Assembly (NCBI RefSeq): GCF_008386695.1
Contig: NZ_VUOC01000001.1
Location: 62,001 to 126,000 of the forward strand
Direction: 5' to 3'
Length of the DNA: 64,000 nucleotides
Source of the DNA: Chitinophaga agrisoli
Lineage (GTDB): Bacteria > Bacteroidota > Bacteroidia > Chitinophagales > Chitinophagaceae
Positions 10,122-19,719 of this stretch are shown here, in pieces. How positions within the stretch are numbered: position 1 is the stretch's first letter; each line of letters starts with the position of its first letter. The position numbers and the translations under genes are program-made. Below the pieces are notes generated by a model that was given only the letters and a program-made list of their open reading frames with translations, was not told where the DNA came from and made no database searches.

Positions 10122-10586
10122 ATGAAGTACTTTATTTTTTTATTATTGATAGCGGCAGTGGCCTGCAGCGATGAGACCAAGTTCTGCGACCAGGCGCTGA
10201 GCACCGATACGCACATGCGGTTTATACGGGACAGCCTGGGCTTTAGGCGGGATACCATCATGAGCAAGGTTACGCTGTATGCGCTGGGAAGAGACAGTAT
10301 TTACAAACAGCAGGCAGTATCTGATGTGTTTTTTGCCCTATCCCCGGTGGCAGACAGCAGCCGTTTTTACCTGAAAGTGGATTCCATATCCGATCCGGAT
10401 ACGCTCACATTCCGGTATTCGCGGTCGCAGCACTTTATATCGCCGGGTTGCGGATTCTCTACTTTCTTTTCGCTGGATACGGTGATCACCACGCAACACA
10501 CGATCCAGTCATTACTCATCAATCAAAAGGATATAACGTCCACTACCAATGATACCGCGCATATTACGCTATACTTTGGGTTTTAG
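10122..10586 (+). CDS. Small lipoprotein, DUF6452-like
   Basis: A 154-residue predicted lipoprotein with a short signal peptide and lipobox (LLLIAAVACSD). The mature protein starts with a Cys-containing segment (KFCDQ) and continues as alternating beta strands. I recognise the pairing of a DUF6452-type lipoprotein with a DUF6048-type outer-membrane protein, which is common in Bacteroidota. The call rests on that context and overall form, not on a search. Its 3' end overlaps the next gene by 38 bp, implying translational coupling. Function is unknown; it may assist or cap the beta-barrel encoded next. Confidence 0.7.
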   Translation: MKYFIFLLLIAAVACSDETKFCDQALSTDTHMRFIRDSLGFRRDTIMSKVTLYALGRDSIYKQQAVSDVFFALSPVADSSRFYLKVDSISDPDTLTFRYSRSQHFISPGCGFSTFFSLDTVITTQHTIQSLLINQKDITSTTNDTAHITLYFGF

Positions 10587-11355
10587 CCTGTGGCTAAGCG
10601 CCGCCCAGGCGCAGGTAAAGCCAGTGACGCCACCGGTAACGGATACCAGCGTGCACCGGACGGACACTACTGCGCACAAGGCAGACACGATCAAACCTAA
10701 AGCGGCTGCGGTGGTATTACCGGACAGCGTGTATACCGTACCAGGCGGCCTGCGGATAGGGCTTGACCTGGCCCGGTTTGTTGTAAAGGCCTTTCAGCCT
10801 TACCGTACAGATGTAACGGTAGTAGGGGATTACCGTATTAAAAAAGACCTGTACTTAGCAGCGGAAGCCGGCTGGCAATCCACTTCCCATAGCGATACCA
10901 ATTATACCTATAAAGGCCGCGGGGTCTTTGTGACCGCCGGGGTGGATTATAACCTGCTGAAAAAGCTGCTGCCCCAGGAGCGGTATATGATCTTTGCCGG
11001 TATCCGCTATGGCTTTGCGCAAATGAGCTACGAGGCGCCCAGTTATACCATATCTAACTCCTACTGGGGCGATAAACTGCCTGGCAGCGTGCCCAAGACC
11101 AATACCAGCGCCCATTGGGTAGAGCTGATCATGGGGATCAAGGCGGAAGTGCTGAAGAATTTGTTTTTAGGATGGAATATCCGGGAAAAGATACTGGTGA
11201 GTGGCCCTAAAGACGATATCTTCCCTCCCATTGCAATACCGGGCTTTGGTTCCGGCACCAAAAAATCGCAGTTTGACTGGCAGTATACGATCTCTTATTG
11301 CATACCCCTGAATGATATTAAGGTGCATGTGCCCAGAACGCCGCCCAAGAAATAA
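10549..11355 (+). CDS. Outer-membrane beta-barrel-like protein, DUF6048-like
   Basis: 268 residues with a signal peptide (LGFSLWLSAAQAQ). A low-complexity Thr/Asp/Lys linker follows (residues 25-55, TDTSVHRTDTTAHKADT). The rest is a set of amphipathic beta strands typical of a small outer-membrane barrel: VVGDYRIKKDLYLAAEAG, FVTAGVDYNLLK, YMIFAGIRYGFAQ, LFLGWNIREK and a terminal WQYTISYCIPL. Its start lies inside the preceding lipoprotein gene in another frame, so the two are probably co-translated and act together at the outer membrane. I know of no assigned role. Confidence 0.72.
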   Translation: MIPRILRYTLGFSLWLSAAQAQVKPVTPPVTDTSVHRTDTTAHKADTIKPKAAAVVLPDSVYTVPGGLRIGLDLARFVVKAFQPYRTDVTVVGDYRIKKDLYLAAEAGWQSTSHSDTNYTYKGRGVFVTAGVDYNLLKKLLPQERYMIFAGIRYGFAQMSYEAPSYTISNSYWGDKLPGSVPKTNTSAHWVELIMGIKAEVLKNLFLGWNIREKILVSGPKDDIFPPIAIPGFGSGTKKSQFDWQYTISYCIPLNDIKVHVPRTPPKK

Positions 11356-11409
11356 TTACAGATTATCAATTACGAATGTGATCGAAGCGGGTATTAGATG
11401 CTGCTTTAA

Positions 11410-11853
11410 TTACTCTCTGATCATCTCAATATGCGGGATATTATCCTCCAGGTACATTTCGCTGCTTTGGCGGAAGCCCAGTGAGCTATAGAACTTATGT
11501 AGATATTGCTGGGCGCCTATCTTGATGGGCTGTTTGCCATAACGTTCCTCCAATACAGCAATGGATTTTATCATGAGCTCACGCCCGGCGCCGGTACGGC
11601 GCACCTCCATAGCGGTGATGACCCGCCCGATGGATGCCATGTCAAATTTGATACCGGGGGCAAAAATGCGGGTATAGGCCACCAATTTATGCGTATCGTT
11701 ATAGCCCATCAAATGCAGGGCCTTCTGATCTGAACCGTCCATATCCTGGTAGGGGCATTGCTGTTCTACTACAAACACCTCGCTGCGCAGCTGTAACAGC
11801 GCATATAGTTCAGCGGTGGTCAATTCATCAAATGTTTTTTCTATCCAGAACAT
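11410..11853 (-). CDS. GNAT-family N-acyltransferase, ElaA-like
   Basis: 147 residues. The N-terminus (TFDELTTAELYALLQLRSEVFVVEQ) followed by CPYQDMDGSDQKALHL is the ElaA signature, and the acetyl-CoA-binding loop is IGRVITAMEVRRTGAGRELM. ElaA is a cytoplasmic GNAT enzyme of uncertain substrate. It is transcribed divergently from the ABC ATPase at 12017; the shared intergenic region holds an imperfect inverted repeat. Confidence 0.9.
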   Translation of the reverse strand: MFWIEKTFDELTTAELYALLQLRSEVFVVEQQCPYQDMDGSDQKALHLMGYNDTHKLVAYTRIFAPGIKFDMASIGRVITAMEVRRTGAGRELMIKSIAVLEERYGKQPIKIGAQQYLHKFYSSLGFRQSSEMYLEDNIPHIEMIRE

Positions 11854-11874
11854 ACATAATTAGCTTTTAGCGGT

Positions 11875-11942
11875 TAGCTGTTAGCTTTTAGTGATTGATG
11901 CGGATGCTACTTACGTGGCGTATAGCTAAAGGCTAACGGCTA
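11875..11942. repeat. TTAGC-rich inverted repeat in a divergent promoter region
   Basis: Arms 11875-11891 and 11926-11942 pair over 17 positions, with two positions pairing only as G-U in RNA. The left arm lies in a run of TTAGC/TTAGCG units starting at 11861. A CTAACGGCTA string from the right arm recurs near 60352. It lies between divergent genes, so it cannot be a simple terminator for both; a dispersed intergenic repeat is more likely. Confidence 0.5.
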
Positions 11943-12016
11943 GTTTTTCATAAAACTACTGTAAAGCTTTTATAAATTTATACCCTTTATAACCATGCAA
12001 ATTGTCAATAAGGATC

Positions 12017-13525
12017 ATGTCTGAAAATGCCGCACCATTCCTCACGCTGGAACATATTACTGTCCGCTACCTGGATAAAACCTTGTTCACCGGTCTTAAC
12101 TGGGAAATACTGGAAGGCCAGCAATGGGCCATTACAGGCAACAGCGGCTCCGGCAAAACCGCCCTGCTCAACACCATTGCAGGCAGGTTTAACGTGATCA
12201 ACGGCGGTATCCATTATCATTTTTATGAGCATTACCGGCAGGCGCACACCATTACAGATCCTTATTTTACTTACCGCAATCTGCTGGCGCATGTAGCCCA
12301 TCACCATAAATTCCGCAACCGCAGCAATACCACCGATTTCTACTACCAGCAACGGTTTAACAGTATGGACGCTAACGACGCTCCCACTGTAAGGCAGTAC
12401 CTGTATGGAGAGGAGGCAACGGCCATAGCGGAGGAGCCCTTGCTGGCGCCCCTGCGTATAACCCCGCTGCTGGACAAAGAACTGATCAAACTATCCAACG
12501 GGGAAACCCGCCGGGTGATGATTGCCAGCGCGCTGCTGCAAAAACCAGTGCTACTGATGCTGGATAACCCTTTTACCGGCCTGGATGTGCAAACACGGGC
12601 GCAGTTCATGGAGATGGTGGACCATATCATTACCAGCGGTATTAATGTATTGCTGGTCACCAGTCCCGGAGAGATCCCGGCCAATATCACCCACGTGCTC
12701 ACGCTGGAAGATGGCGCCATTAGCGGCCGGTATACCCGTAATGAATTCCTGCAACAGGCACTCCCGGCACAGGCACAGGCAGCCGCCCCTGCGATCAACG
12801 AACAGCAGCTGCGGGAGCTGGTACAGCCAGCAGCCCGCTCATTTGATACCATTGTAAAAATGGCAAATATACACGTGCAGTATGGGGATAATGTGATACT
12901 GGATAATATCAACTGGACGGTAAAACCCAACGAAAAATGGGCGTTGCTGGGGCCTAACGGCGCGGGCAAATCTACGCTGCTGAGCCTTATCAATGCTGAT
13001 AATCCGCAGGCATATGCCAATGAGCTGTACCTGTTTGACCGGAAGCGGGGCAGCGGAGAAAGCATCTGGGATATTAAACGCAAGATCGGCTTTGTATCAC
13101 CGGAGCTGCACCAGTATTTTCCGGCGGGTAATAATTGCCTCCAGGTAGTATGTTCTGGTTTTCACGATATTATTGGCGCTACACGCGCCGCCACACCGGA
13201 ACAGGCGCAGCATGCGCTGGGCTGGATGGAGATACTGGGCATTGCAGCCTTCAGCACGCACTCCTTTAAGCTGGCCCCGGAAAGCATACAGCGCCTGGCC
13301 CTGCTGGCACGCGCGCTGGTAAAAGATCCCCCGCTGCTGATCTTTGATGAGCCTTGCCAGGGATTGGATGCACAGCAGAAACAGCATTTTAAACAGGTGA
13401 TAGATACACTTTGTGCGGTGATGGAATTAACGCTGATCTTTGTAACGCATTACCAGGATGAGATACCGGCTGCCGTAACAAAAGTGCTGCGGCTGGAAAA
13501 AGGAAAGGTGGTGCAGGCGGAATAA
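12017..13525 (+). CDS. Tandem ABC ATPase, ModF/PhrA-like
   Basis: 502 residues holding two ABC ATPase domains in one chain and no membrane segment. Domain 1 has Walker A GNSGSGKT (41-48), signature LSNGETRRVMIA and Walker B LLMLDNPFTGLD. Domain 2 has Walker A GPNGAGKS near 312, a degenerate signature (LAPESIQRLALLARAL, lacking the usual SGGQ) and Walker B LLIFDEPCQGLD. The layout matches ModF-type proteins, once called photorepair protein PhrA; their transport role is unproven. No permease or binding protein is next to it. I start at the ATG preceded by AAGG; a TTG 15 bp upstream is unnecessary. Confidence 0.87.
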   Translation: MSENAAPFLTLEHITVRYLDKTLFTGLNWEILEGQQWAITGNSGSGKTALLNTIAGRFNVINGGIHYHFYEHYRQAHTITDPYFTYRNLLAHVAHHHKFRNRSNTTDFYYQQRFNSMDANDAPTVRQYLYGEEATAIAEEPLLAPLRITPLLDKELIKLSNGETRRVMIASALLQKPVLLMLDNPFTGLDVQTRAQFMEMVDHIITSGINVLLVTSPGEIPANITHVLTLEDGAISGRYTRNEFLQQALPAQAQAAAPAINEQQLRELVQPAARSFDTIVKMANIHVQYGDNVILDNINWTVKPNEKWALLGPNGAGKSTLLSLINADNPQAYANELYLFDRKRGSGESIWDIKRKIGFVSPELHQYFPAGNNCLQVVCSGFHDIIGATRAATPEQAQHALGWMEILGIAAFSTHSFKLAPESIQRLALLARALVKDPPLLIFDEPCQGLDAQQKQHFKQVIDTLCAVMELTLIFVTHYQDEIPAAVTKVLRLEKGKVVQAE

Positions 13526-13663
13526 TTATTTCGTTTATGCGCCACGTTAGCGTTTATAAATATTTGCTGTTAATTTTAAAAAAGTAGTAAACATTTTTTA
13601 GGTGGGTGTGTTATAGTTTGAGCAAGAGAATTTTACTGTTAACCGTATAAAAACCATCCGCCC

Positions 13664-13909
13664 ATGAGCCCACTTCATGCATCTACTAATCCTTTACAGC
13701 ACATTCACCAGCTTTTAACCGCGCTACCATTGGCGGTAAAAACCCGGGTGTGCCAGGAATGCAACTGGAGCCTTCCCACCTATTACCGTAAGGTAAAAGG
13801 CGCAGGCCTCAGTAATGCAGAAAAGGAGAAGATCATCTGTATCCTTTTTGATCAGCTGCGTCAAACATGGCAGTGTTGCAAACATGGAGATAATCCACCT
13901 CAGGCATAA
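13664..13909 (+). CDS. Small protein of 81 residues, possibly HTH-like
   Basis: I do not recognise a named family. The middle reads CNWSLPTYYRKVKGAG followed by LSNAEKEKIICIL, a pattern resembling the helix-turn-helix of small Bacteroidota DNA-binding proteins. Cys residues occur at both ends (VCQEC, CC). There is no signal peptide. A strong hairpin with a T-run follows within 20 bp, which supports a real transcription unit. A role in regulation is only a guess. Confidence 0.55.
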   Translation: MSPLHASTNPLQHIHQLLTALPLAVKTRVCQECNWSLPTYYRKVKGAGLSNAEKEKIICILFDQLRQTWQCCKHGDNPPQA

Positions 13910-13928
13910 GGCCGGGTTAACCTCCTGT

Positions 13929-13984
13929 AAATGATAGGTTTTAGATGTAAAGGCGGCAATTGCAACTAAAACTTATCATTTTTT
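13929..13984 (+). terminator. Intrinsic terminator after the 81-residue gene
   Basis: Arms 13929-13944 and 13966-13981 form a 16-bp stem with one G-U pair and a 21-nt loop. Six T residues (13979-13984) end it. A TATCTTTA -7-like element for the next gene follows at 13996-14003. Confidence 0.75.
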
Positions 13985-14029
13985 ACATTTTATATTATCT
14001 TTATGTGTCACCTAAACGACCACAAGAGA

Positions 14030-17000
14030 ATGTATCCCAAACCCAAGTATACGGCGCTAGCTGCCGTTACCACCTGCCTGGTACTCCTATTATCATTACC
14101 GGCATGTAAGCAGACGAAAAAAGTAATGAACCCCGCGTTGGCCCAATACGTTGAAGCCTATACCGCCGGCGTAATTTCAAGACAAAGCACCATCCGTGTA
14201 CAGCTGGCCAGTAATGTGAATGTAACGCATACACAGAATGAGCCCCTGGAAAATGACATATTTGATTTTAGCCCGGACATTAAAGGCAAGGCCTACTGGA
14301 TAGACGCTACCACGGTAGAGTTCCGGCCGGATGAGAACCTGCAGCCGGGCAAGACCTATAATGCCAATTTCCGCCTGTCCAAAGTGCTGAAAGTGCCTAA
14401 GGAACTTTCTTCGTTTGATTTTGAGTTTAAGGTGATAAAACCCGGTTTTGCCGTAGAGGACTATGGGCTAAAGGCAGCCACGAATTCCTCTATGGACAAA
14501 ATGATCTATTCCGGCGCTATCCGTACGGCGGATGTTGAAGATCCCCAGCAGATAGAAAAGCTGATCAGCAATACCTATAATGGTAAATCGCTGGCCATTA
14601 CCTGGCAGCATAACCCGGCGGAGAAAACCTCGCGGTTCACCATCAACAATATACAGATGGGCAATACTGCCCGTAACCTTACCCTGCGCTGGGATGGCGC
14701 GCCGCTGCACGTAGCTGATATGAGCGGCGAGAAGCAGATAGAGGTACCCGCCATTGGCGATTTTAAAGTAATGGACATAAAAGCTATTTCTGATCCTGAG
14801 CAGTATGTGCTGGTGCAATTCTCCAATCCCATCAGCATTGCACAGAACCTGGATGGTTTAATAGGCATCAGCGGGCAGGGAGAGCTGCGTTATTCCATAG
14901 AAGGCAGCGAGGTAAAAGTGTTTGCACCGGCCAAACTGGAAGGCAACTATACCGTTACCGTGAACGAAGGGGTACTGAACATTATGGATCAGCGCCTGGG
15001 CGAGACCTTTACCGGTAACCTGGTATTTGAAAGTACCCTACCGGCCGTAAGCATTCCCGGTAATGGTGTCATACTGCCGCAGAGCAATAAACTGGCCATG
15101 CCGTTTGAAGCCGTGAACCTGAATGCGGTGGATGTGACCATCATCAAGATCTACGAACAGAATATACCGCAGTACCTGCAAAACAATAACCTGAACGGCG
15201 ACCAGGAGCTGCGCCGGGTAGGTAAACCGGTGGTGGAAAAGACCATCCGCCTGGATATGGATAAATCACTGAACCTGCACAAACGCAACCGCTTTTTCCT
15301 GGACCTGGACAAGCTGTTACGCACAGAACCAGGCGCTATTTACCGCGTCACGCTGGGCTTCCGTAAAGCATATGCATTACAGACCTGCCAAAGTGAAGAA
15401 GATAAAAAAGACGGCGAAGAGAACAGCAGCGAGGGAATGGACGAAGAAGAGCAGGATTATTACGGCGACCAGATAGATGAAGATGACGGTTTCTGGCAGC
15501 GTTATAACAGCTATTATCCATATGGCTACAACTGGGAAGAGAGAGAAGATCCCTGCGCCAACTCTTACTATAACAAAGACAAATGGGCTTCCCGCAACAT
15601 CATTACCTCCAATATAGGCATTACCGCCAAAAGAGGCAACGATAACAGCATGGTAGTGGCCGTAACAGATATACGCGATACCAAATCCATGATGGGCGTG
15701 GAACTGGAACTGCTGGACTATCAACAACAAGTGATCTATAAAACCAAGAGCGATGGGGACGGCATGGCATTCTTTGAGCTGAAACGTAAACCCTGGCTCC
15801 TGATCGCCAAAAAAGATGATGAACGCGGTTACCTGAAGCTGGACGATGGCAGCTCCCTGCCCCTGAGCCGTTTTGACGTAAAGGGTGAAGAAGTGCAGAA
15901 CGGTATCAAAGGCTTCCTGTATGGGGAACGCGGCGTATGGCGTCCCGGCGACTCGCTGTTCCTGACCTTTGTGCTGGAAGATAAAGACAAGAAACTACCG
16001 GAGAACCACCCGGTAACACTGGAGCTGTACAATCCCAAAGGACAGCTGTATAAACGCTTAACACAGGTGCAGGCGCTGAATGGTTTTTACAACTTCTCCA
16101 CTGCTACTGCGGCAGAAGACCCAACCGGCAACTGGAACGCCAAAGTAAAAGTAGGCGGCGCCGTGTTCCAGAAAAGCCTGAAAATAGAAACGGTTAAGCC
16201 CAACCGTTTAAAGATAAAACTGGATTTTGGCAAAGCAGCCCTGTCCAAAAAAGCGCCGGTTACCGGCACCCTCTCTGCCCAATGGCTGTTTGGGGCTACC
16301 GCGCAAAACCTGAAAGCTAAGGTAGATGTGGCCCTCAGCCAGCAGACCACCCAGTTCCCCAAGTTTGAGGAGTATACATTCGACGATCCTGTTACACATT
16401 TTGAAACAGAAGATAAAACCCTGTTTGAAGGGCCTTTAGGCGGCGACGGTAGTGTTCCCGTAAGCGCCGACCTGCCCCTGGGCAAACTGGCGCCAGGACA
16501 GCTGAAAGCCAATTTTGAAGTAAAGGTATTTGAGCCGGGTGGCGATTTCAGCATCGACCACTTCTCTATGCCTTATAACCCCTTCCCTTCTTATGCGGGC
16601 CTGCGGATGCCGGAAGGCGACCGCCTCACAGGTATGCTGCTTACTGATAAGCCGCATGCCATCAGCATCGTGAACGTGGATGAACAAGGCAAGCTCCTCT
16701 CCGGCGACCGCGAAGTACAGGTGGAGCTGTATAAGATCCGCTGGCGTTGGTGGTGGGATGAGAGCAGCGGCGATGAGTTCAGCAACTTTACGCAGGACAG
16801 CTATAACCAGCTGTTAAAGAAAGAGAATGTTACGGTGCATAATGGTAAAGGCAGCTGGGACCTGACGATCCGCTACCCTGACTGGGGCCGTTACCTGGTA
16901 AGGGTGAAAGATCTCCAGAGCGGCCATACCAGTGGTGAGGCCGTGTATATCGACTGGCCGGGCTGGTCACAGCGTATGCAGAAAGAGAACCCTGCAGAAG

Positions 17001-19615
17001 CAACCATGCTGGTATTTACCTCCGATAAAACAAAGTATAATGTAGGCGATGATATTACCCTTACCATCCCCAGCAGCGAAGGCGGCCGTGGGCTGATAAG
17101 CATTGAATCCGGCAGCCGGGTGCTGAAAACAGATTGGGTGAACACCGGCAAGGGCCAGACCACTTACCACTTTAAAGCGGAGAAGAATATGGCGCCCAAC
17201 ATTTATGTAAACATTAGCCTGCTGCAGCCACACGCGCAAACGGTAAATGACCTGCCCATCCGCATGTACGGCACTATACCCATTGCCATAGAAGACCAGA
17301 ACACCATACTGCAACCGCAGATCAAAATGCCGGCTACTTTACGGCCGGAGCAGGAAGCCAGCATTACGGTATCTGAAGCCAACGGTAAAGCCATGACCTA
17401 TACGGTGGCCCTGGTAGACGAAGGTCTGCTGGACCTGACCCGCTTTAAAACGCCGGACCCGCACAGCGTCTTCTATGCAAGGGAAGCACTGGGCGTAAAG
17501 ACCTGGGATATGTTTGACTTTGTGATAGGCGCCTGGGGCGCAGATATGGACCGCATACTGAGCATAGGCGGTGATGAAGGATTGGATAGAAGCGCCAGCA
17601 CCGCCAAGGCCAACCGGTTTAAACCAGTGGTGAAATACATGGGACCTTTTTACCTGAAGAAAGGAGCATCCCAAACGCATGCCTTTAAACTGCCGCCTTA
17701 TATAGGCTCCGTGAAGGCGATGGTAGTAGCCGGCCAGGAAGGCGCATACGGTTCTGCAGAGAAAACCGCCGCCGTGAAAAAGCCGCTGATGCTGCTTACC
17801 TCCCTGCCACGCGTGCTGGGCCCTTCAGAGACCATTCAGTTACCGGTAACGGTGTTTGGCCTGGAGAACAATATCCGCAGCGCTACCGTTACCCTCACCA
17901 GCAATAACCTGCTGGAAGTAGTGGGCGAGCGTACCAAGACCGTTACCTTCCCGCAACCGGGCGAGCAGATGGTGTATTTTGATGTACGTGTTCGTCAGCA
18001 GACGGGTATTGCCAAAGTAAAAGTAACGGCCGCCAGCGGCAGCGAACGCGCAGAGGAAAGCACAGAGCTGCAGGTGCGTAACCCCAACCCCGTTATCACC
18101 AACACGCTGGAGCATACGCTGGAAGCCAATGGCAACTGGAGCAGCGCCTTTACCCCCGTGGGCATGACGGGCACCAATACCGCCACCCTGGAAGTATCTA
18201 CCATACCGGCGCTGAACCTGGCTAAACGCCTTAAATACCTGATCGATTACCCGCATGGCTGTATAGAGCAGACCACCTCTGCCGTATTTCCGCAACTGGT
18301 GCTGAACCAGCTAACGGATGTGAAATCCAGCCAGCTGGCAGATATAGACCGTAATGTAAAAGCGGGTATTAACCGCCTGAAAGGTTTCCTGGCCTCAGAC
18401 GGCGGCTTTAGCTACTGGCCGGGCGAAGGTACCTCTGACGAATGGGGCACCAACTATGCCGGCCATTTCCTGCTGGAAGCGCAGGCCAAAGGGTATGTAT
18501 TACCCGCGGGCCTACTGGAGCAGTGGAAGAAATATCAACGTAATAAAGCAGCTACCTGGGCCCCCAGCACCTATAATTTCTATGGGGGCGATATTATACA
18601 GTCTTATCGCCTGTACCTGCTGGCGCTGGCCAAGGTACCGGAACTAGGGGCAATGAACCGCCTCAAGGAATTCCAGTACCTCTCCGTACCCGCCAAATGG
18701 CAGCTGGCAGCTACCTACCGCTTAAGCGGCCAGCCGGAAGTTGCAGACGCCCTGGTGAAAAACCTGCCCACCGTAGTAAAACCCTACAGTCAGCTGGGCG
18801 GTACCTTTGGCTCTGACCTGCGCGACAAAGCCCTGATCCTGGAAACGCTTACTGCCATGGGCCAACGCGCCAGGGCGGGAGAAATGGTGAAACAGATAGC
18901 GGCGCAACTATCGCAGGAAGCCTGGTACAGCACACAGACCACCGCTTACTCCCTGATTGCAATTGCCCATTATTGCGGCAGTAATACCGGCGGCAGTAAG
19001 ATGAATTTCACTTACCGCATCAATGGCGCCAACGGCACGGTGAACGGCAACTCCTATATTACGCAGATACCTGTCACATTCGCAGCTACTAATAATGTAA
19101 CCCTGCAGAACAACGGCCAGAATGTATTATACGCCCGCATGATCATGCAGGGACAACCGGAGGCAGGACAGGAACCCGTAGCAGAGCACCATCCGGAGAT
19201 ACTGGACATGCAGGTAAAATACAGTACCCGTAACGGCAAACCGCTGGACCCGGCTACCCTGACACAGGGATCGGACTTTATGGCCACCGTTACCATCCGC
19301 AACCCGGGCAAACGCGGGTATTATGAGCAGATGGCGCTGAGCCAGATCTTCCCCTCCGGCTGGGAAATATTGAATACCCGCCTGCTGGAAAGCGACAGCG
19401 CTTTCTCTCAATCACCGTTCACGTATATGGATATACGGGACGACAGGGTGTATACTTATTTTAACATTGAAGAGAATAAAACGTATACGTACAACGTGCT
19501 GCTGAATGCCGCTTACCTGGGCCGCTATTATTTGCCGGCTACTTCGTGCGAGGCTATGTATGATAATACCATCCATGATTTTGCGCCGGGTAAATGGGTA
19601 GAGATCGTGAAATAG
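14030..19615 (+). CDS. Alpha-2-macroglobulin family lipoprotein with thioester motif
   Basis: A very large (about 1861 residues) periplasmic or surface lipoprotein with lipobox LLSLPACKQ. Bacterial alpha-2-macroglobulins trap invading proteases through a bait region and a reactive thioester. The thioester motif is intact: CIEQ in YPHGCIEQTT, near residue 1411. Early beta-sandwich MG domains are visible (FEFKVIKPGF; the VWRPGDSLFLTFVLED block is typical of the MG3/MG4 area), and an acidic Glu/Asp-Tyr insert lies near 465-515. The alpha-helical thioester domain continues after the CIEQ site (GGFSYWPGEGTSDEWGTNYAGHF in pieces). I choose the ATG at 14030 because a -7-like TATCTTTA overlaps an upstream ATG at 14003. 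It lies just before pbpC, the classic YfhM-PbpC pairing. Confidence 0.93.
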   Translation: MYPKPKYTALAAVTTCLVLLLSLPACKQTKKVMNPALAQYVEAYTAGVISRQSTIRVQLASNVNVTHTQNEPLENDIFDFSPDIKGKAYWIDATTVEFRPDENLQPGKTYNANFRLSKVLKVPKELSSFDFEFKVIKPGFAVEDYGLKAATNSSMDKMIYSGAIRTADVEDPQQIEKLISNTYNGKSLAITWQHNPAEKTSRFTINNIQMGNTARNLTLRWDGAPLHVADMSGEKQIEVPAIGDFKVMDIKAISDPEQYVLVQFSNPISIAQNLDGLIGISGQGELRYSIEGSEVKVFAPAKLEGNYTVTVNEGVLNIMDQRLGETFTGNLVFESTLPAVSIPGNGVILPQSNKLAMPFEAVNLNAVDVTIIKIYEQNIPQYLQNNNLNGDQELRRVGKPVVEKTIRLDMDKSLNLHKRNRFFLDLDKLLRTEPGAIYRVTLGFRKAYALQTCQSEEDKKDGEENSSEGMDEEEQDYYGDQIDEDDGFWQRYNSYYPYGYNWEEREDPCANSYYNKDKWASRNIITSNIGITAKRGNDNSMVVAVTDIRDTKSMMGVELELLDYQQQVIYKTKSDGDGMAFFELKRKPWLLIAKKDDERGYLKLDDGSSLPLSRFDVKGEEVQNGIKGFLYGERGVWRPGDSLFLTFVLEDKDKKLPENHPVTLELYNPKGQLYKRLTQVQALNGFYNFSTATAAEDPTGNWNAKVKVGGAVFQKSLKIETVKPNRLKIKLDFGKAALSKKAPVTGTLSAQWLFGATAQNLKAKVDVALSQQTTQFPKFEEYTFDDPVTHFETEDKTLFEGPLGGDGSVPVSADLPLGKLAPGQLKANFEVKVFEPGGDFSIDHFSMPYNPFPSYAGLRMPEGDRLTGMLLTDKPHAISIVNVDEQGKLLSGDREVQVELYKIRWRWWWDESSGDEFSNFTQDSYNQLLKKENVTVHNGKGSWDLTIRYPDWGRYLVRVKDLQSGHTSGEAVYIDWPGWSQRMQKENPAEATMLVFTSDKTKYNVGDDITLTIPSSEGGRGLISIESGSRVLKTDWVNTGKGQTTYHFKAEKNMAPNIYVNISLLQPHAQTVNDLPIRMYGTIPIAIEDQNTILQPQIKMPATLRPEQEASITVSEANGKAMTYTVALVDEGLLDLTRFKTPDPHSVFYAREALGVKTWDMFDFVIGAWGADMDRILSIGGDEGLDRSASTAKANRFKPVVKYMGPFYLKKGASQTHAFKLPPYIGSVKAMVVAGQEGAYGSAEKTAAVKKPLMLLTSLPRVLGPSETIQLPVTVFGLENNIRSATVTLTSNNLLEVVGERTKTVTFPQPGEQMVYFDVRVRQQTGIAKVKVTAASGSERAEESTELQVRNPNPVITNTLEHTLEANGNWSSAFTPVGMTGTNTATLEVSTIPALNLAKRLKYLIDYPHGCIEQTTSAVFPQLVLNQLTDVKSSQLADIDRNVKAGINRLKGFLASDGGFSYWPGEGTSDEWGTNYAGHFLLEAQAKGYVLPAGLLEQWKKYQRNKAATWAPSTYNFYGGDIIQSYRLYLLALAKVPELGAMNRLKEFQYLSVPAKWQLAATYRLSGQPEVADALVKNLPTVVKPYSQLGGTFGSDLRDKALILETLTAMGQRARAGEMVKQIAAQLSQEAWYSTQTTAYSLIAIAHYCGSNTGGSKMNFTYRINGANGTVNGNSYITQIPVTFAATNNVTLQNNGQNVLYARMIMQGQPEAGQEPVAEHHPEILDMQVKYSTRNGKPLDPATLTQGSDFMATVTIRNPGKRGYYEQMALSQIFPSGWEILNTRLLESDSAFSQSPFTYMDIRDDRVYTYFNIEENKTYTYNVLLNAAYLGRYYLPATSCEAMYDNTIHDFAPGKWVEIVK

Positions 19616-19645
19616 TGTACTGAGGAAGACAAATTATAATTAAGC

Positions 19646-19697
19646 ATGATGATCAATGTAACTATCTTACAAACGGACTGGTTGCATTGATCATCAT
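19646..19697 (+). promoter_or_regulatory. Inverted repeat between the macroglobulin gene and pbpC
   Basis: Perfect 13-bp arms (ATGATGATCAATG at 19646-19658 and its complement at 19685-19697) surround a 26-nt loop, 22 bp before the pbpC start. No T-run follows. It could modulate read-through from the macroglobulin gene into pbpC. Confidence 0.45.
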
Positions 19698-19719
19698 CAT
19701 TTATGGATGTGTTGCTGAC

